From Lichenicola sp964247725 (lineage in GTDB: Bacteria; Pseudomonadota; Alphaproteobacteria; Acetobacterales; Acetobacteraceae): DNA of 64,000 nt. The notes beneath the pieces are model-generated. The model was not told where the DNA came from. It was given only the letters and a program-made list of their open reading frames with translations, and did no database searches. Location of the stretch: contig CAXTVM010000004.1 of the NCBI GenBank assembly GCA_964247725.1, positions 1 to 64,000 on the forward strand. The letters run 5' to 3'. Below, piece after piece: positions 1-8,499 of this stretch (the first letter of the stretch is position 1; each line of letters opens with the position of its first letter). The translations under genes were made by a program, and so were the position numbers.

Positions 1-141
1 GACGGCCCCAAACCCCGATCCGTAAGAAGATGGTCCGTGGGTGAAGGTATCCCCTCAACGAATCGGGGCCTGGGGCCGTCGTGCGCCAGCACGCTTCGCG
101 TGACGGCCCCAGCGGGGTCCAGGGGCAAAGCCCCTGGCCTT
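1..141. repeat. Intergenic palindromic repeat, family 1, copy A (cut by window edge)
   Basis: This is the right part of a long GC-rich palindromic unit. It contains hairpin arms of the type GGGGCC/GGCCCC and the terminal arm CAGGGGCAAAGCCCCTGG followed by CCTT. The same order of arms recurs at 3115, 10654, 31450, 48832, 57141, 59400 and 62150. It lies just downstream of the glutathione S-transferase stop codon and may help end its transcript. Confidence 0.75.
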
Positions 142-169
142 CCCCTGATGCGATCGCCGCGCGGTCCGC

Positions 170-802
170 CTACCCCGGCGGCGCCGCGGCGAGCAGCGCG
201 TCGTCGGCGGCGGCGGCGCGCCGGGCCGCCGGCCGCTCCCCCATCCGCCGCGCGTAGGCGGCGAGCGCCGGCCGGTCCGTGATCATCTTGAACATGAACC
301 CGAAGTTCATCTGCGCCGCGACGTAGAGGTCGGCCGCGGTGAAGCGGTCGCCGGCCAGGTGCTCGCAGGCCCCGACCGCCCCCTCCAGCGCGTCCAGCGC
401 CTGGTCCATCGAGCCGTAGCCGCTCATCTGCCGCCGGTTCGCCGGCACCGCCACGCCGAGCGCCTTGTCGACGATCGCCGCCTCGATCGGCCCGGCGGCG
501 AAGAACAGCCAGCGATAGTAGGCGGCGCGGTCCCGGCTGCCCGGCGCCGGCGCCAGCCCCGCCTGCGGGAACGCGTCCGCCAGGTAGGCGCAGATCGCCG
601 CCGTCTCGGTCGCCACCGCGCCGTCGTGCGTGAGCGCCGGGACCTTGCCCATCGGGTTGATCGCCAGGAACGCCGGCGACTTCATCGCGGCGCCGAACTC
701 CAGCGGCTCCACGCGATAGGGCTGCCCGACCTCCTCCAGCATCCAGCGCACGGTGCGCCCGCGCGACATCGGGTTGGTGTAGAGGACCAGTCCGTCGGCC
801 AT
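170..802 (-). CDS. Glutathione S-transferase family protein
   Basis: A 210-residue protein of normal GST length. The N-terminal thioredoxin-like domain (about residues 1-80) carries the glutathione-binding cis-proline segment NPMGKVPAL and the following ATETAAIC stretch. The C-terminal part is an all-helical GST domain with FTAADLYVA. Proteins of this family conjugate or reduce electrophiles with glutathione in the cytosol; the substrate cannot be told from sequence. A purine-rich Shine-Dalgarno region (CTCCGAGGGAGA on the coding strand) precedes the ATG at 802. It is monocistronic, and repeat copy A follows it. Confidence 0.88.
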   Translation of the reverse strand: MADGLVLYTNPMSRGRTVRWMLEEVGQPYRVEPLEFGAAMKSPAFLAINPMGKVPALTHDGAVATETAAICAYLADAFPQAGLAPAPGSRDRAAYYRWLFFAAGPIEAAIVDKALGVAVPANRRQMSGYGSMDQALDALEGAVGACEHLAGDRFTAADLYVAAQMNFGFMFKMITDRPALAAYARRMGERPAARRAAAADDALLAAAPPG

Positions 803-1003
803 CGCCGTCTCCCTCGGAGGATGCCGGCCATGAACGGCGCGGTCGGGACAGTCTAGCCCCCTCGATCGCCAGCTCGCGATCCCCGAGTCGCGGCGGCGGC
901 GGGCCGTCCGCCGGCCGCCGCGGCCCCTGTGGACGACGCCGCCTAGACGCCTGAACCTAAAGCTCTCCCATCCTGTGGCAGGCCAGCCTCACCGGGCCGT
1001 GAA

Positions 1004-1050
1004 ACCATAAATGTGGGGTCGAACTGGCGATCCGGCTCCATATGTGGGGT
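1004..1050 (+). promoter_or_regulatory. Paired NrdR-like boxes upstream of nrdA
   Basis: Two sites, CCATAAATGTGGGGT (1005-1019) and CCATATGTGGGGT (1038-1050), share the core ATGTGGGGT. The cores begin at 1011 and 1042, exactly 31 bp apart. NrdR, the repressor of ribonucleotide reductase genes, is known to bind two 16-bp palindromic boxes about three helical turns apart. The placement about 80-130 bp before the nrdA start fits. Assignment to NrdR is inference because the half-sites are imperfect. The rest of 803-1131 shows nothing else identifiable. Confidence 0.5.
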
Positions 1051-1131
1051 AGTGTCGTGCCGACGCCGGCAGGCCACCGCCGACTCCGACCGCCGATCGA
1101 TCCCGGCGCGACCATCCGAGGAGACCGCTGC

Positions 1132-3108
1132 ATGACCCTTCACGATGCCGCAGACAGCCTGTCCACGACGCACGAGGGCGACCTCCGCGCGGACGAGCCG
1201 AACGGCCAGGGCATGCTGATCGGCGCCGCTCCCAAAGGCGCCCCCGGCGCCGCCTTCGCCGAAGGCTTCGGCCTGGACGACGTGGTGCAGCTGCCCGGCC
1301 GCCACCCCGTCCGCGTCGACCGCGCGCGCGACGACCTGCTGACCGACTTCGGCCGCGCCACCCTCGACAACCGCTACCTGCTGCCGGGCGAGGGCTGCCA
1401 GGACCTGTTCGCCCGCGTCGCCGGCTACTACGGCGACGACGCCGGCCACGCCCAGCGCCTCTACGACTACATGTCGCGGCACTGGTTCATGCCCGCCACC
1501 CCGGTGCTGTCCAACGGCGGCACCGAGCGCGGCCTGCCGATCTCCTGCTTCCTGAACGAGGCCTCCGACAGCCTGGAGGGCATCGTCGGCCTGTGGAACG
1601 AGAACGTCTGGCTGGCCTCCAAGGGCGGCGGCATCGGCTCCTACTGGGGCAACCTGCGCTCGATCGGCGAGAACGTCGGCCGCAACGGCAAGACCTCCGG
1701 CGTGATCCCGTTCATTCGGGTGATGGACAGCCTGACGCTCGCCATCAGCCAGGGCTCGCTGCGTCGCGGCTCGGCCGCGGTCTACCTCCCGGTCTGGCAT
1801 CCCGAGATCGAGGAGTTCATCGAGATGCGCCGCCCCACCGGCGGCGACCCCAACCGCAAGGCGCTCAACCTGCACCACGGCATCCTGATCTCGGATGCCT
1901 TCATGCGCGCCGTGGAAGCCGACGAGGAGTGGGCGCTGATCAGCCCCAAGGACCGCGCCCACATCCGCACCGTGTCCGCCCGCGGCCTCTGGATCCGCAT
2001 CCTGACCGCGCGCATGGAGCAGGGCGAGCCGTACGTCATCTACTCCGACCACGTGAACGACGCCCGCCCCGACCACCACAAGCTGGCCGGCCTCGAGGTC
2101 AAGACCTCCAACCTGTGCGCCGAGATCATGCTGCCCACCGGCATCGACCAGCACGGCAAGCAGCGCACCGCGGTCTGCTGCCTGTCCTCGCTCAACCTCG
2201 AGACCTGGTTCGACTGGAAGGACCACCCGCTGTTCATCGAGGACGTCATGCGCTTCCTCGACAACGTGCTGCAGGACTTCATCGACCGCGCGCCCGACGA
2301 CATGGCGCGCGCCAAGTACGCGGCCAGCCGCGAGCGCTCGGTCGGGCTGGGCGTGATGGGCTACCACTCGTTCCTGCAGGCCAACAACGTGCCGTTCGAG
2401 AGCGTGGTCGCCAAGGTCTGGAACATGCGCATGTTCCGCCACATCCGCGCCCAAGCCGACGCGGCCTCGCGCATGCTGGCCGAGGAGAAGGGCGCCTGCC
2501 CGGACGCCGCCGACTTCGGCGTGATGGAGCGCTTCAGCCACAAGCTGGCCGTCGCCCCCACCGCCTCGATCTCGATCATCACCGGCGCCACCAGCCCCGG
2601 CATCGAGCCGATCGCCGCCAACGTGTTCCTGCAGAAGACGCTGTCGGGCAGCTTCACCGTCCGCAACCGCCACCTGCAGAAGCTCCTGGCGGAGAAGGGC
2701 CGCGACACCGACGAGGTCTGGTCCTCCATCACGCTGACCAAGGGCAGCGTGCAGCACCTCGACTTCCTGACCCAGCAGGAGAAGGACGTGTTCAAGACCG
2801 CCTTCGAGCTCGACCAGCGCTGGGTGATCGAGCACGCCGCCGACCGCACCCCCTTCATCTGCCAGAGCCAGTCGGTCAACCTGTTCCTGCCCGCCGACAT
2901 CCACAAGCGCGACCTGCACCAGATCCACCTGCTGGCCTGGAAGAGGGGCCTGAAGAGTCTCTACTACTGCCGTTCCCTGTCGATCCAGCGCGCCGACACC
3001 GTCAGCGACATGCTGAACAAGTCCGACATCCTGGAGCGCGACGTCGCCCTCCCCCCGGTCCGCCACGCCGAGCCCACCAACTACGAGGAGTGCCTCGCCT
3101 GCCAGTAG
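1132..3108 (+). CDS. nrdA: Ribonucleoside-diphosphate reductase, class I alpha subunit
   Basis: A 658-residue large subunit of class I ribonucleotide reductase, which reduces ribonucleoside diphosphates to deoxy forms with NrdB. Visible hallmarks are PISCFLNEASD (first redox cysteine), NLCAEI (radical-site cysteine, Asn and Glu), TAVCCLSSLNLE (second redox cysteine), PTASIS, and a C-terminal CLACQ cysteine pair for re-reduction by thioredoxin or glutaredoxin. There is no N-terminal ATP-cone, so the allosteric activity site seems absent. The ATG at 1132 is chosen because GAGGAGA precedes it; an upstream in-frame ATG at 1042 lies inside the putative NrdR box. nrdB is not adjacent but 35 kb away at 38456. 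Confidence 0.95.
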   Translation: MTLHDAADSLSTTHEGDLRADEPNGQGMLIGAAPKGAPGAAFAEGFGLDDVVQLPGRHPVRVDRARDDLLTDFGRATLDNRYLLPGEGCQDLFARVAGYYGDDAGHAQRLYDYMSRHWFMPATPVLSNGGTERGLPISCFLNEASDSLEGIVGLWNENVWLASKGGGIGSYWGNLRSIGENVGRNGKTSGVIPFIRVMDSLTLAISQGSLRRGSAAVYLPVWHPEIEEFIEMRRPTGGDPNRKALNLHHGILISDAFMRAVEADEEWALISPKDRAHIRTVSARGLWIRILTARMEQGEPYVIYSDHVNDARPDHHKLAGLEVKTSNLCAEIMLPTGIDQHGKQRTAVCCLSSLNLETWFDWKDHPLFIEDVMRFLDNVLQDFIDRAPDDMARAKYAASRERSVGLGVMGYHSFLQANNVPFESVVAKVWNMRMFRHIRAQADAASRMLAEEKGACPDAADFGVMERFSHKLAVAPTASISIITGATSPGIEPIAANVFLQKTLSGSFTVRNRHLQKLLAEKGRDTDEVWSSITLTKGSVQHLDFLTQQEKDVFKTAFELDQRWVIEHAADRTPFICQSQSVNLFLPADIHKRDLHQIHLLAWKRGLKSLYYCRSLSIQRADTVSDMLNKSDILERDVALPPVRHAEPTNYEECLACQ

Positions 3109-3114
3109 GGAAGG

Positions 3115-3170
3115 GAAGGCCAGGGGCCCCGCCCCTGGACCCCGCTGGGGCCGGCGGCCCCAGGCCCCGG
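3115..3170. repeat. Intergenic palindromic repeat, family 1, copy B (half unit)
   Basis: Only the left half of the family unit is present: AAGGCCAGGGG, CCCCTGGACCCC, then TGGGGCC/GGCCCCA. The sequence then switches abruptly to AT-rich DNA at about 3171. The missing right half coincides with the left edge of the defence segment. Confidence 0.65.
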
Positions 3171-3333
3171 TTGTTAGAAACTGCCATAAGTCTAACCAGA
3201 TAATTAGTTAAGACCGGACGCTTGCTAAAAGTAATAATATTATAGCGAAATGGTGACAACCTGCATAATGTTGAGAACAACCTTACTTGATTTGTTTTGT
3301 TGTGGATGAGTACTCAACCATTAGGAAGGATTT

Positions 3334-4725
3334 ATGACGGCTATGCCGCCACAACAGATCGACTACCAGCTTATCGGGCTCGTCGATGGCGGCGGTATCG
3401 GAGATCTGCTCGCCGGCTTGGACCAGAAGCAGGGGCGCGTCCGACTACAGGCGCTTATCTCCAACTGGCTGCGCATGGAAAACCTTGTCGTCCTGACGGG
3501 CTCCGGCACCTCAGTCTCAGCCGGCGGTAAAACTATGGCTGATCTGGAGGGTGCAGTTTTCGAGGTGATCAAGAGGCTACCCGATCTTCCCGCCTCGATC
3601 ATACCCATACTGGAGTCTCGAGAAAACAATATTGAGATGGCTGACGTGTTCGGCGATCTAATTGGTTTCGAGGCATGGCTGTCCTTCATCGCTAACGCGT
3701 TAATCGTTGCCGACACTTCGGGTGGGCCGTTCACCGCAGTTGCTTGGTCCACCACGCCGACGCCAAGCCGGGCCGATCTGCGCTGGTTCGTCGACCGCCT
3801 ACGCATGGCTATCTTCTCAGAATGCGCATTATCATTGCCAGATACAATTTTTGCTACTGCAGCCGACAAGATCGCGCCGCAGCTTGCCTTCCTGTCAAAA
3901 CTTGTTGCGCGAGATAGTAGTCTCGGGCGTACGCACCTTTTCACTCTTAATTACGATACTTTGTTCGAACAGGCTCTGGAGATCCTCGGCATCCAGTATT
4001 TCGACGGCTTCACCGGCCGCGCCTCAGCGCGGTTCGACCCGTCGATCTATGGGCTTGATATCCATTATCCCGGGGAAGTTGCTGAAGGTCGGGTTCGGCG
4101 CTTCGACAAGTTCCTGCACCTTTACAAGCTGCATGGCTCTATTCACTGGTATGAGCAAGGTAATGAGATGCGGGCACGCCATCCGGATTTGGCGCCGTTT
4201 CAAGCCTATGCTGGTATGACCCCGACTGAGAAGGCAGCCGTCCTCGTGCCTCTAGCCGGTAACACGGCGTCAGTCGGCATCTTGCCCACCGCCAACAAAT
4301 TTGCTCAGACGCTCATTATGCCCTACGCGCATCTGTTCCGCTCGCTTCAGGTGCGGCTCAGCATTCCCCAAACCTTTCTTTTGATCTTGGGCTATGGCTT
4401 CGGGGATGACCATGTCTCACGCATTATCGAGAGCGCGTTGATGAACCCATCGCTAGTGATGCTAGTGGTCGAGCCTAGTCTAGACAGCCCGGTGATCGAG
4501 CGCATCCGCCGCTATAAGGATCTCGGCAAGCGCGCCTTTGCGCTCTGTCCGACGCCGGACATCTTCGCTACGCAGCCATTCACCCGCGCAACTTTCGACG
4601 ACTTTGCGCGAACCGTCATGCCCGACGTTCAGTGGCTCGACGATTTCCTACGCTTGCGCCGGTTCGAGAAACAGATTGCATCCTCCGCGACGCCGGCCAC
4701 CGATGTGGAGGCTGAAGGTGAATAA
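3334..4725 (+). CDS. SIR2-domain NADase of a SIR2-HerA antiphage system
   Basis: A 463-residue protein with a Rossmann-type SIR2 core. The NAD-binding loop GSGTSVSAGG lies at residues 56-65, TLNYDTLF with catalytic-type Asn206 follows, and KLHGSIHWY carries His267. Later ILGYGFGDDH is typical of bacterial SIR2-like defence proteins. Known relatives paired with HerA deplete NAD+ on phage infection to abort growth. The start is supported by AGGAAGG before ATG 3334. The gene overlaps the HerA-type ATPase gene and sits in DNA with visibly lower GC and different codon use from nrdA, which indicates acquisition by transfer. The activity is inferred from family knowledge. Confidence 0.85.
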   Translation: MTAMPPQQIDYQLIGLVDGGGIGDLLAGLDQKQGRVRLQALISNWLRMENLVVLTGSGTSVSAGGKTMADLEGAVFEVIKRLPDLPASIIPILESRENNIEMADVFGDLIGFEAWLSFIANALIVADTSGGPFTAVAWSTTPTPSRADLRWFVDRLRMAIFSECALSLPDTIFATAADKIAPQLAFLSKLVARDSSLGRTHLFTLNYDTLFEQALEILGIQYFDGFTGRASARFDPSIYGLDIHYPGEVAEGRVRRFDKFLHLYKLHGSIHWYEQGNEMRARHPDLAPFQAYAGMTPTEKAAVLVPLAGNTASVGILPTANKFAQTLIMPYAHLFRSLQVRLSIPQTFLLILGYGFGDDHVSRIIESALMNPSLVMLVVEPSLDSPVIERIRRYKDLGKRAFALCPTPDIFATQPFTRATFDDFARTVMPDVQWLDDFLRLRRFEKQIASSATPATDVEAEGE

Positions 4726-6712
4726 TCCCCGGCTCGTTGGCCATATCGTTTCGGTCCAAGGTTTTCGCGTAAAAGTCGAGTTGCTTCCCGAAACCCGTTC
4801 AGCACTTCGTGCTACGCCTGATGGCGTACAGGTTGCGATTGGAATCAATGCTTATCTCACTTTTGCTCTAGGCGCTGGCGAGACCGTTATCGGCATTATT
4901 ACCGACCTAGAAGCTCGCGAGACTTTCGATCCGGGCAGCGGCGGCGATCTTAGCCTTGAGCTTATGAAGCCTCGTCGCATCGCCAGCGTGCAATTGCTAG
5001 GCACCATTGAGCATGCCGACGACGAGCCCGCTTTTGGTCCGGGGATCTCAGTGCTGCCGACGCTCGATACGCCGGCCGAGATTGGCTCGCCAGACATCCT
5101 GCGCGCCGTCTTCGAGATACCGCCACGACGGAACAAGCCCGAAGACTATAATAAGAAAGATTTTGATTGTGATCTCAAGATCGGTTTCCCGACCGGCCAA
5201 GCTCACAGCGTCGTGCGAGCATCCTACAATGATCTCTTCTCGCGGCCATTGGCTATCGTGGGTAACACTGGGTCCGGTAAGTCCTTCTCAGTCTCAAGTC
5301 TGATCCAGAAGGCGATGAAGGCCCTTGATGGTGCACGCGAAGAGCCTCACGTTTTTATTTTAGATATCAACGGAGAGTATGCAAAGGCTTTTCCAACCGC
5401 CGATGCAGTCCAGCGATTCCCTGACCGTATCTATCTCAACGGGCAGGAGTTCAGCCTCCCACTTTGGTTCTTGAATGCCGAGGAGATTTGCGCGTGGCTC
5501 AGCGCGTCGGAGCAGACTCAGGAGCCGGTACTCAAAGACTGGTGGGCAATCGCCAAGGGCGGTGATAAAGCTGTCACTTCTAATGTAGGGACGCTTCAAA
5601 ATGCGATGAGCGCGCTCGATCAACTCCTTATAGAATTGGCAAAGATCAAGAAAAAGGCTGCGGGCTCCTATTGTGATGCGGTGATCGGTCACTTGGATAG
5701 TACTGGTATCGATACCGCCGCTTTCACGGCGCTGTTTGTCGCGCATCGCGTTGTAGACAACTACAATACTGAGGTCATAAACAATCAGGCGGTAATTGCA
5801 ACCGAAGCGGATAGATTGAAGGGTGCGATCCGTTCCAAAATCGTTGATAAAAGCGGAACCACCGAGGCCGACACGCGCACAGCCGACTCTCCATTGCCAA
5901 TCACGCGGGCAATGTTGACCGATCCGTCATTAATCAGTCGTGCGGTTTCTAAGGAGGACACCTTCCGAGTTGAAGCTCATCTTACCACCCTCAAGTTGCG
6001 GCTAAAAACGCGGTTAGACGATAAACGCTGGCGTGCCTTCCTCAATTATGAAGAAGCGGGTACTAAGATCGACAAGCTTTCGTCTTGGTTCACCCGCCTT
6101 GGGCTTGGAGCCGACCGGGGACCAAAAGTATCGGTGATCGACCTCTCCATGCTGAGCAATGAGGTCCTGCCTTATGCCTGCGCCGTAATCGGGCGAGTTC
6201 TATTAGAAGCGCGCGAACGACTGCCGGCTGCCTCCCGTTATAAACATCCTTGGGTACTTGTACTTGAGGAGGCGCATAATTATGCTCGTCCGGCCCGCGC
6301 TGACGAGGACCGCGGCCATCGTCTTGCACGACTAGCTTATGAACGGATCGCGAAGGAGGGCCGCAAGTTCGGTCTGTCACTCATCATTGCGAGTCAACGG
6401 CCGAGTGAGATCAGTCAGACTATAATTAGTCAGTGCGCTAATTTCATTAGTCATCGCTTACAGAATCCGGATGATATTGATCATTTTCGCCGTATCATTC
6501 CCATGCAGGCACGGCGCCTCCTCGACCAAGTAACGATCTTGTCTTCAGGCGAGGCGATTGTATTTGGGAGCGCTTTCCATATACCGACCAGGGTTCAATT
6601 TGATCGCCCTGATCCCGGTCCTTATAGCCAGACGGCTGCTCCCTATCATGAGTGGCGCACGGAGCCTAACGTCTTCCCACTAGCGCAGATCATTGACGCT
6701 TGGGGTGCATGA
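4718..6712 (+). CDS. HerA-like hexameric ATPase of the SIR2-HerA system
   Basis: A 664-residue DUF87/HerA-type translocase. Counting from GTG 4718, Walker A GNTGSGKS is near residues 182-189, an early FILDINGEY segment follows, Walker B VLVLEEAHN is near 513-521, then the SQRPSEIS motif and an FGSAFHIPTR C-terminus. The N-terminal ~90 residues form the small beta-barrel typical of HerA. The start is taken as GTG 4718 because GGAGG lies six bases upstream and it gives an 8-bp overlap with the SIR2 stop; ATG 4703 is the alternative. Together with the SIR2 protein it should form the large defence complex known for this pair. Confidence 0.85.
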   Translation: MNNPRLVGHIVSVQGFRVKVELLPETRSALRATPDGVQVAIGINAYLTFALGAGETVIGIITDLEARETFDPGSGGDLSLELMKPRRIASVQLLGTIEHADDEPAFGPGISVLPTLDTPAEIGSPDILRAVFEIPPRRNKPEDYNKKDFDCDLKIGFPTGQAHSVVRASYNDLFSRPLAIVGNTGSGKSFSVSSLIQKAMKALDGAREEPHVFILDINGEYAKAFPTADAVQRFPDRIYLNGQEFSLPLWFLNAEEICAWLSASEQTQEPVLKDWWAIAKGGDKAVTSNVGTLQNAMSALDQLLIELAKIKKKAAGSYCDAVIGHLDSTGIDTAAFTALFVAHRVVDNYNTEVINNQAVIATEADRLKGAIRSKIVDKSGTTEADTRTADSPLPITRAMLTDPSLISRAVSKEDTFRVEAHLTTLKLRLKTRLDDKRWRAFLNYEEAGTKIDKLSSWFTRLGLGADRGPKVSVIDLSMLSNEVLPYACAVIGRVLLEARERLPAASRYKHPWVLVLEEAHNYARPARADEDRGHRLARLAYERIAKEGRKFGLSLIIASQRPSEISQTIISQCANFISHRLQNPDDIDHFRRIIPMQARRLLDQVTILSSGEAIVFGSAFHIPTRVQFDRPDPGPYSQTAAPYHEWRTEPNVFPLAQIIDAWGA

Positions 6713-6778
6713 CGCATGTATCTGGTCAGGATGGACGCGGATGGATCTGCTGGCGTGCTACGATGCAGTGGCGGCGGA

Positions 6779-6985
6779 TCAGGGCGGATCGATGATGGTG
6801 GCTGCGAGGTAGGAGTGGCTGATGTCGTGGATGGTGCGCCTGTCGCGGCGCGTGGCGAAGCGGGAGCAATGCTTGAGCCTGTTGAAGCATCGCTGATGCG
6901 GTTGCGGTGCTTGTAGGCGATGACATCGTGGGGGATGGTGAGCGCGCGATGGGACCCTATAAACCAGCGATCACACACCGCTCTG
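6779..6985 (-). pseudogene. IS5-type transposase, 3' remnant with a frameshift
   Basis: Read on the minus strand, IPHDVIAYKHRNRI continues after a single-base shift into RCFNRLKHCSRFATRRDRR and ends YLAATIIDPP at a natural stop (6779-6781). This matches the end of IS5-group transposases, where NRIERCFNRLKH is continuous. Restoring one G after the ATC of NRI would join the two frames. No inverted terminal repeats or catalytic N-terminal half are visible, so it is a dead fragment bordering the SIR2-HerA module. Confidence 0.7.
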
Positions 6986-7006
6986 AACCCCGACCATCAA
7001 TCCCGC

Positions 7007-7360
7007 CTAGAGGACGATCTCCGCCCGGATGCGGTCGGCTGTGGCTTTCACGCCGCCCCCTGAACGGTCCACCAGGCCCGCGACCTCCAGGGCGACCACA
7101 TCGCCATGCACCCGCCTGAACTGGCGCCCCAGCGACCGCGCCAGAGCGCTGACGGACGGTTCCGGATAACCATGGAGATGGCGAAGCAGGCGATACCGCT
7201 CGCCGGTCAGGACGGCCGACAGGCCCTTCCAACTCTCGAAGGCGAGCACGCGGGACTGCTTCACGTCCTCGCCGCGCTCGGATGCCGTCCAGGCCGCGAT
7301 GAAGGCCGCGCCGTCCCTCTCCATGCTGCCGCCGACGATGATCTCGACATCCTGCGTCAT
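7007..7360 (-). CDS. HTH antitoxin-like regulator (COG4190 / HVO_A0114 type)
   Basis: A 117-residue winged-helix protein with LTGERYRLLRHLHGYPEPSVSALARSLGR followed by VHGDVVALEVAGLVDRS, the pattern of the antitoxin-like DNA-binding proteins that accompany TumE-type toxins. Its ATG at 7360 overlaps the stop of the upstream toxin remnant in an ATGA junction, the usual toxin-antitoxin coupling. The antitoxin reading frame is intact whereas the toxin has lost its 5' part, so this is probably an orphan antitoxin. The subfamily name is from recognition of sequence pattern only. Confidence 0.7.
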   Translation of the reverse strand: MTQDVEIIVGGSMERDGAAFIAAWTASERGEDVKQSRVLAFESWKGLSAVLTGERYRLLRHLHGYPEPSVSALARSLGRQFRRVHGDVVALEVAGLVDRSGGGVKATADRIRAEIVL

Positions 7361-7503
7361 CGCGTCTTCGGCCCTCTCATGGCGGTCACGTCGGCCAGGA
7401 AGTCCGCAACGAGGCGGTCCACGTCCTGGAAGCTGTAGGTCTCCTCCGTCGGATCCTCGACGAGAAGGACGCAGTTGCGGTCTTCTGCCGATATCGCCTG
7501 CCC
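7357..7503 (-). pseudogene. TumE-type toxin, 3' remnant
   Basis: About 48 codons remain open up to the ATGA junction with the antitoxin. The peptide includes NCVLLVEDPTEETYSF and then QDVDRLVADFLADV, which resembles the C-terminal end of TumE (DUF6516) toxins. No start codon or N-terminal half is found; instead the upstream DNA reads as a piece of an MFS transporter in a different frame. Confidence 0.55.
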
Positions 7504-7504
7504 G

Positions 7505-7715
7505 GTCGCCCGCCCACCGTAAGCGGGAGAACGCCGGACTGCTCGGCGACGCTGAAGATCTCGCCGGTGCAGATCACCAGCCCGAACGCGGACGCCATCA
7601 GCGCGGGCGGCACCGCATCGGTGCTGAGCGAGCTTACCTTTAGCGTAATAAGCGCAAAGGCGTAGAACTGCAGCAGCAGCACGAACAGTGGCACCTGCGC
7701 CTGACCCTTTTGGTC
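7505..7715 (-). pseudogene. MFS transporter gene fragment
   Basis: The peptide VPLFVLLLQFYAFALI followed by ALMASAFGLVICTGEIF closely matches residues near the C-terminus of the intact MFS carrier at 10802-12088 (VPLFVLLL then ELMASASGLVICTGEIF). The DNA is also alike around GAAGATCTCGCCGGTGCAG. After EIF an internal deletion joins to VLPLTVGG. It is a truncated relative that now abuts a toxin remnant. Confidence 0.65.
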
Positions 7716-7778
7716 CAGGTCCTATCGTGGCCCAATTTGATCCTTGCCTCCCAGATTATCTGGGGATACAGTAATTCA

Positions 7779-8042
7779 GTGGACATCAGCTTTGACCCGG
7801 CAAAGCGCGCTGTGACCCTGCGAGACCGGGGACTCGACTTCGCTGATGCTGGATCGGTGTTCGAAGGCCGCACCATCACCATCCGAGACGGACGATTCGA
7901 ATACGAGGAAGATCGGTTCATCACTGCCGGACACCTGACGGGTCGATGCGTGGTGATCGTCTGGACTCCCCGCAACGGCAGCCGTCGCATCATCTCCATG
8001 AGGTATGCACATGCTCGCGAAGAAAAAGCCTGGTTCTCCTGA
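7779..8042 (+). CDS. brnT: BrnT-type ribonuclease toxin
   Basis: An 87-residue protein with the BrnT pattern: ISFDPAKRAVTLRDRGLDF near the start, AGSVFEGRTI, then RFITAGHLTGRCVVIVWTPR and RIISMRYAHAREEKAW at the end. BrnT toxins are RelE-fold RNases neutralised by BrnA. The GTG at 7779 places DISFDP at the normal family start; a longer frame back to 7710 would add 23 residues unlike the family. The gene overlaps brnA by 32 bp. It sits immediately after a transporter fragment, so its own promoter is unclear. Confidence 0.75.
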   Translation: MDISFDPAKRAVTLRDRGLDFADAGSVFEGRTITIRDGRFEYEEDRFITAGHLTGRCVVIVWTPRNGSRRIISMRYAHAREEKAWFS

Positions 8043-8499
8043 CAGGATCGATCCGGACGACGCACCGGAACTGACCGTTAAAATGCTGGACCAGGCCGAG
8101 GTTTTCGACGGCGACAAGTTCGTCCGCCGCGGACGGGGCCGCCCGCCGCTCGACGTCCGCAAGGAGCAGATCAACGTCCGGCTCGACCCGCGTATCCTGG
8201 AGCGCCTGCGCGCATCCGGCCCAGGCTGGCAGACCCGCATCAACGACGGGCTGGCCCTGCTGACCGGCCTCGATCCGCGCCTATGGGACTGCATCGAGAC
8301 GCAGATCGCCCGCAACGACGAGCAGACCCGGCTCCTGGAGCGCACCATCCGACAGTTGGAGGATGGAACCCTCCGCAGCCACGGCCGCGACGGGGACACG
8401 ACCCAGGAGTGCCTGCACCGCTCCCGCCAAGGCATCGAGAGCCTGGCGGAAGGCACCAGGATCCTGCGCCAGACGCGGATCGATCTCCTGGGGCAATGA
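8011..8499 (+). CDS. brnA: BrnA-type antitoxin with long C-terminal extension
   Basis: A 162-residue protein. The central GRGRPPLDVRKEQINVRL followed by DPRILERLRASGPGWQTRIND is the ribbon-helix-helix signature of BrnA antitoxins, which bind BrnT and repress the operon. ATG 8011 has GAGG seven bases upstream; ATG 8005 is too close to it. BrnA proteins are usually near 80-110 residues; here about 70 extra residues rich in R, E and Q, probably helical, follow the DNA-binding part. This extension is unexplained. Confidence 0.75.
   Translation: MLAKKKPGSPDRIDPDDAPELTVKMLDQAEVFDGDKFVRRGRGRPPLDVRKEQINVRLDPRILERLRASGPGWQTRINDGLALLTGLDPRLWDCIETQIARNDEQTRLLERTIRQLEDGTLRSHGRDGDTTQECLHRSRQGIESLAEGTRILRQTRIDLLGQ

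Noticed and set aside
943..3066. Long minus-strand open frame antisense to nrdA
   Set aside because: It mirrors the codon structure of nrdA, has a low-complexity V/G/A/D/H-rich product and no family features; GC-rich DNA often keeps antisense frames open.
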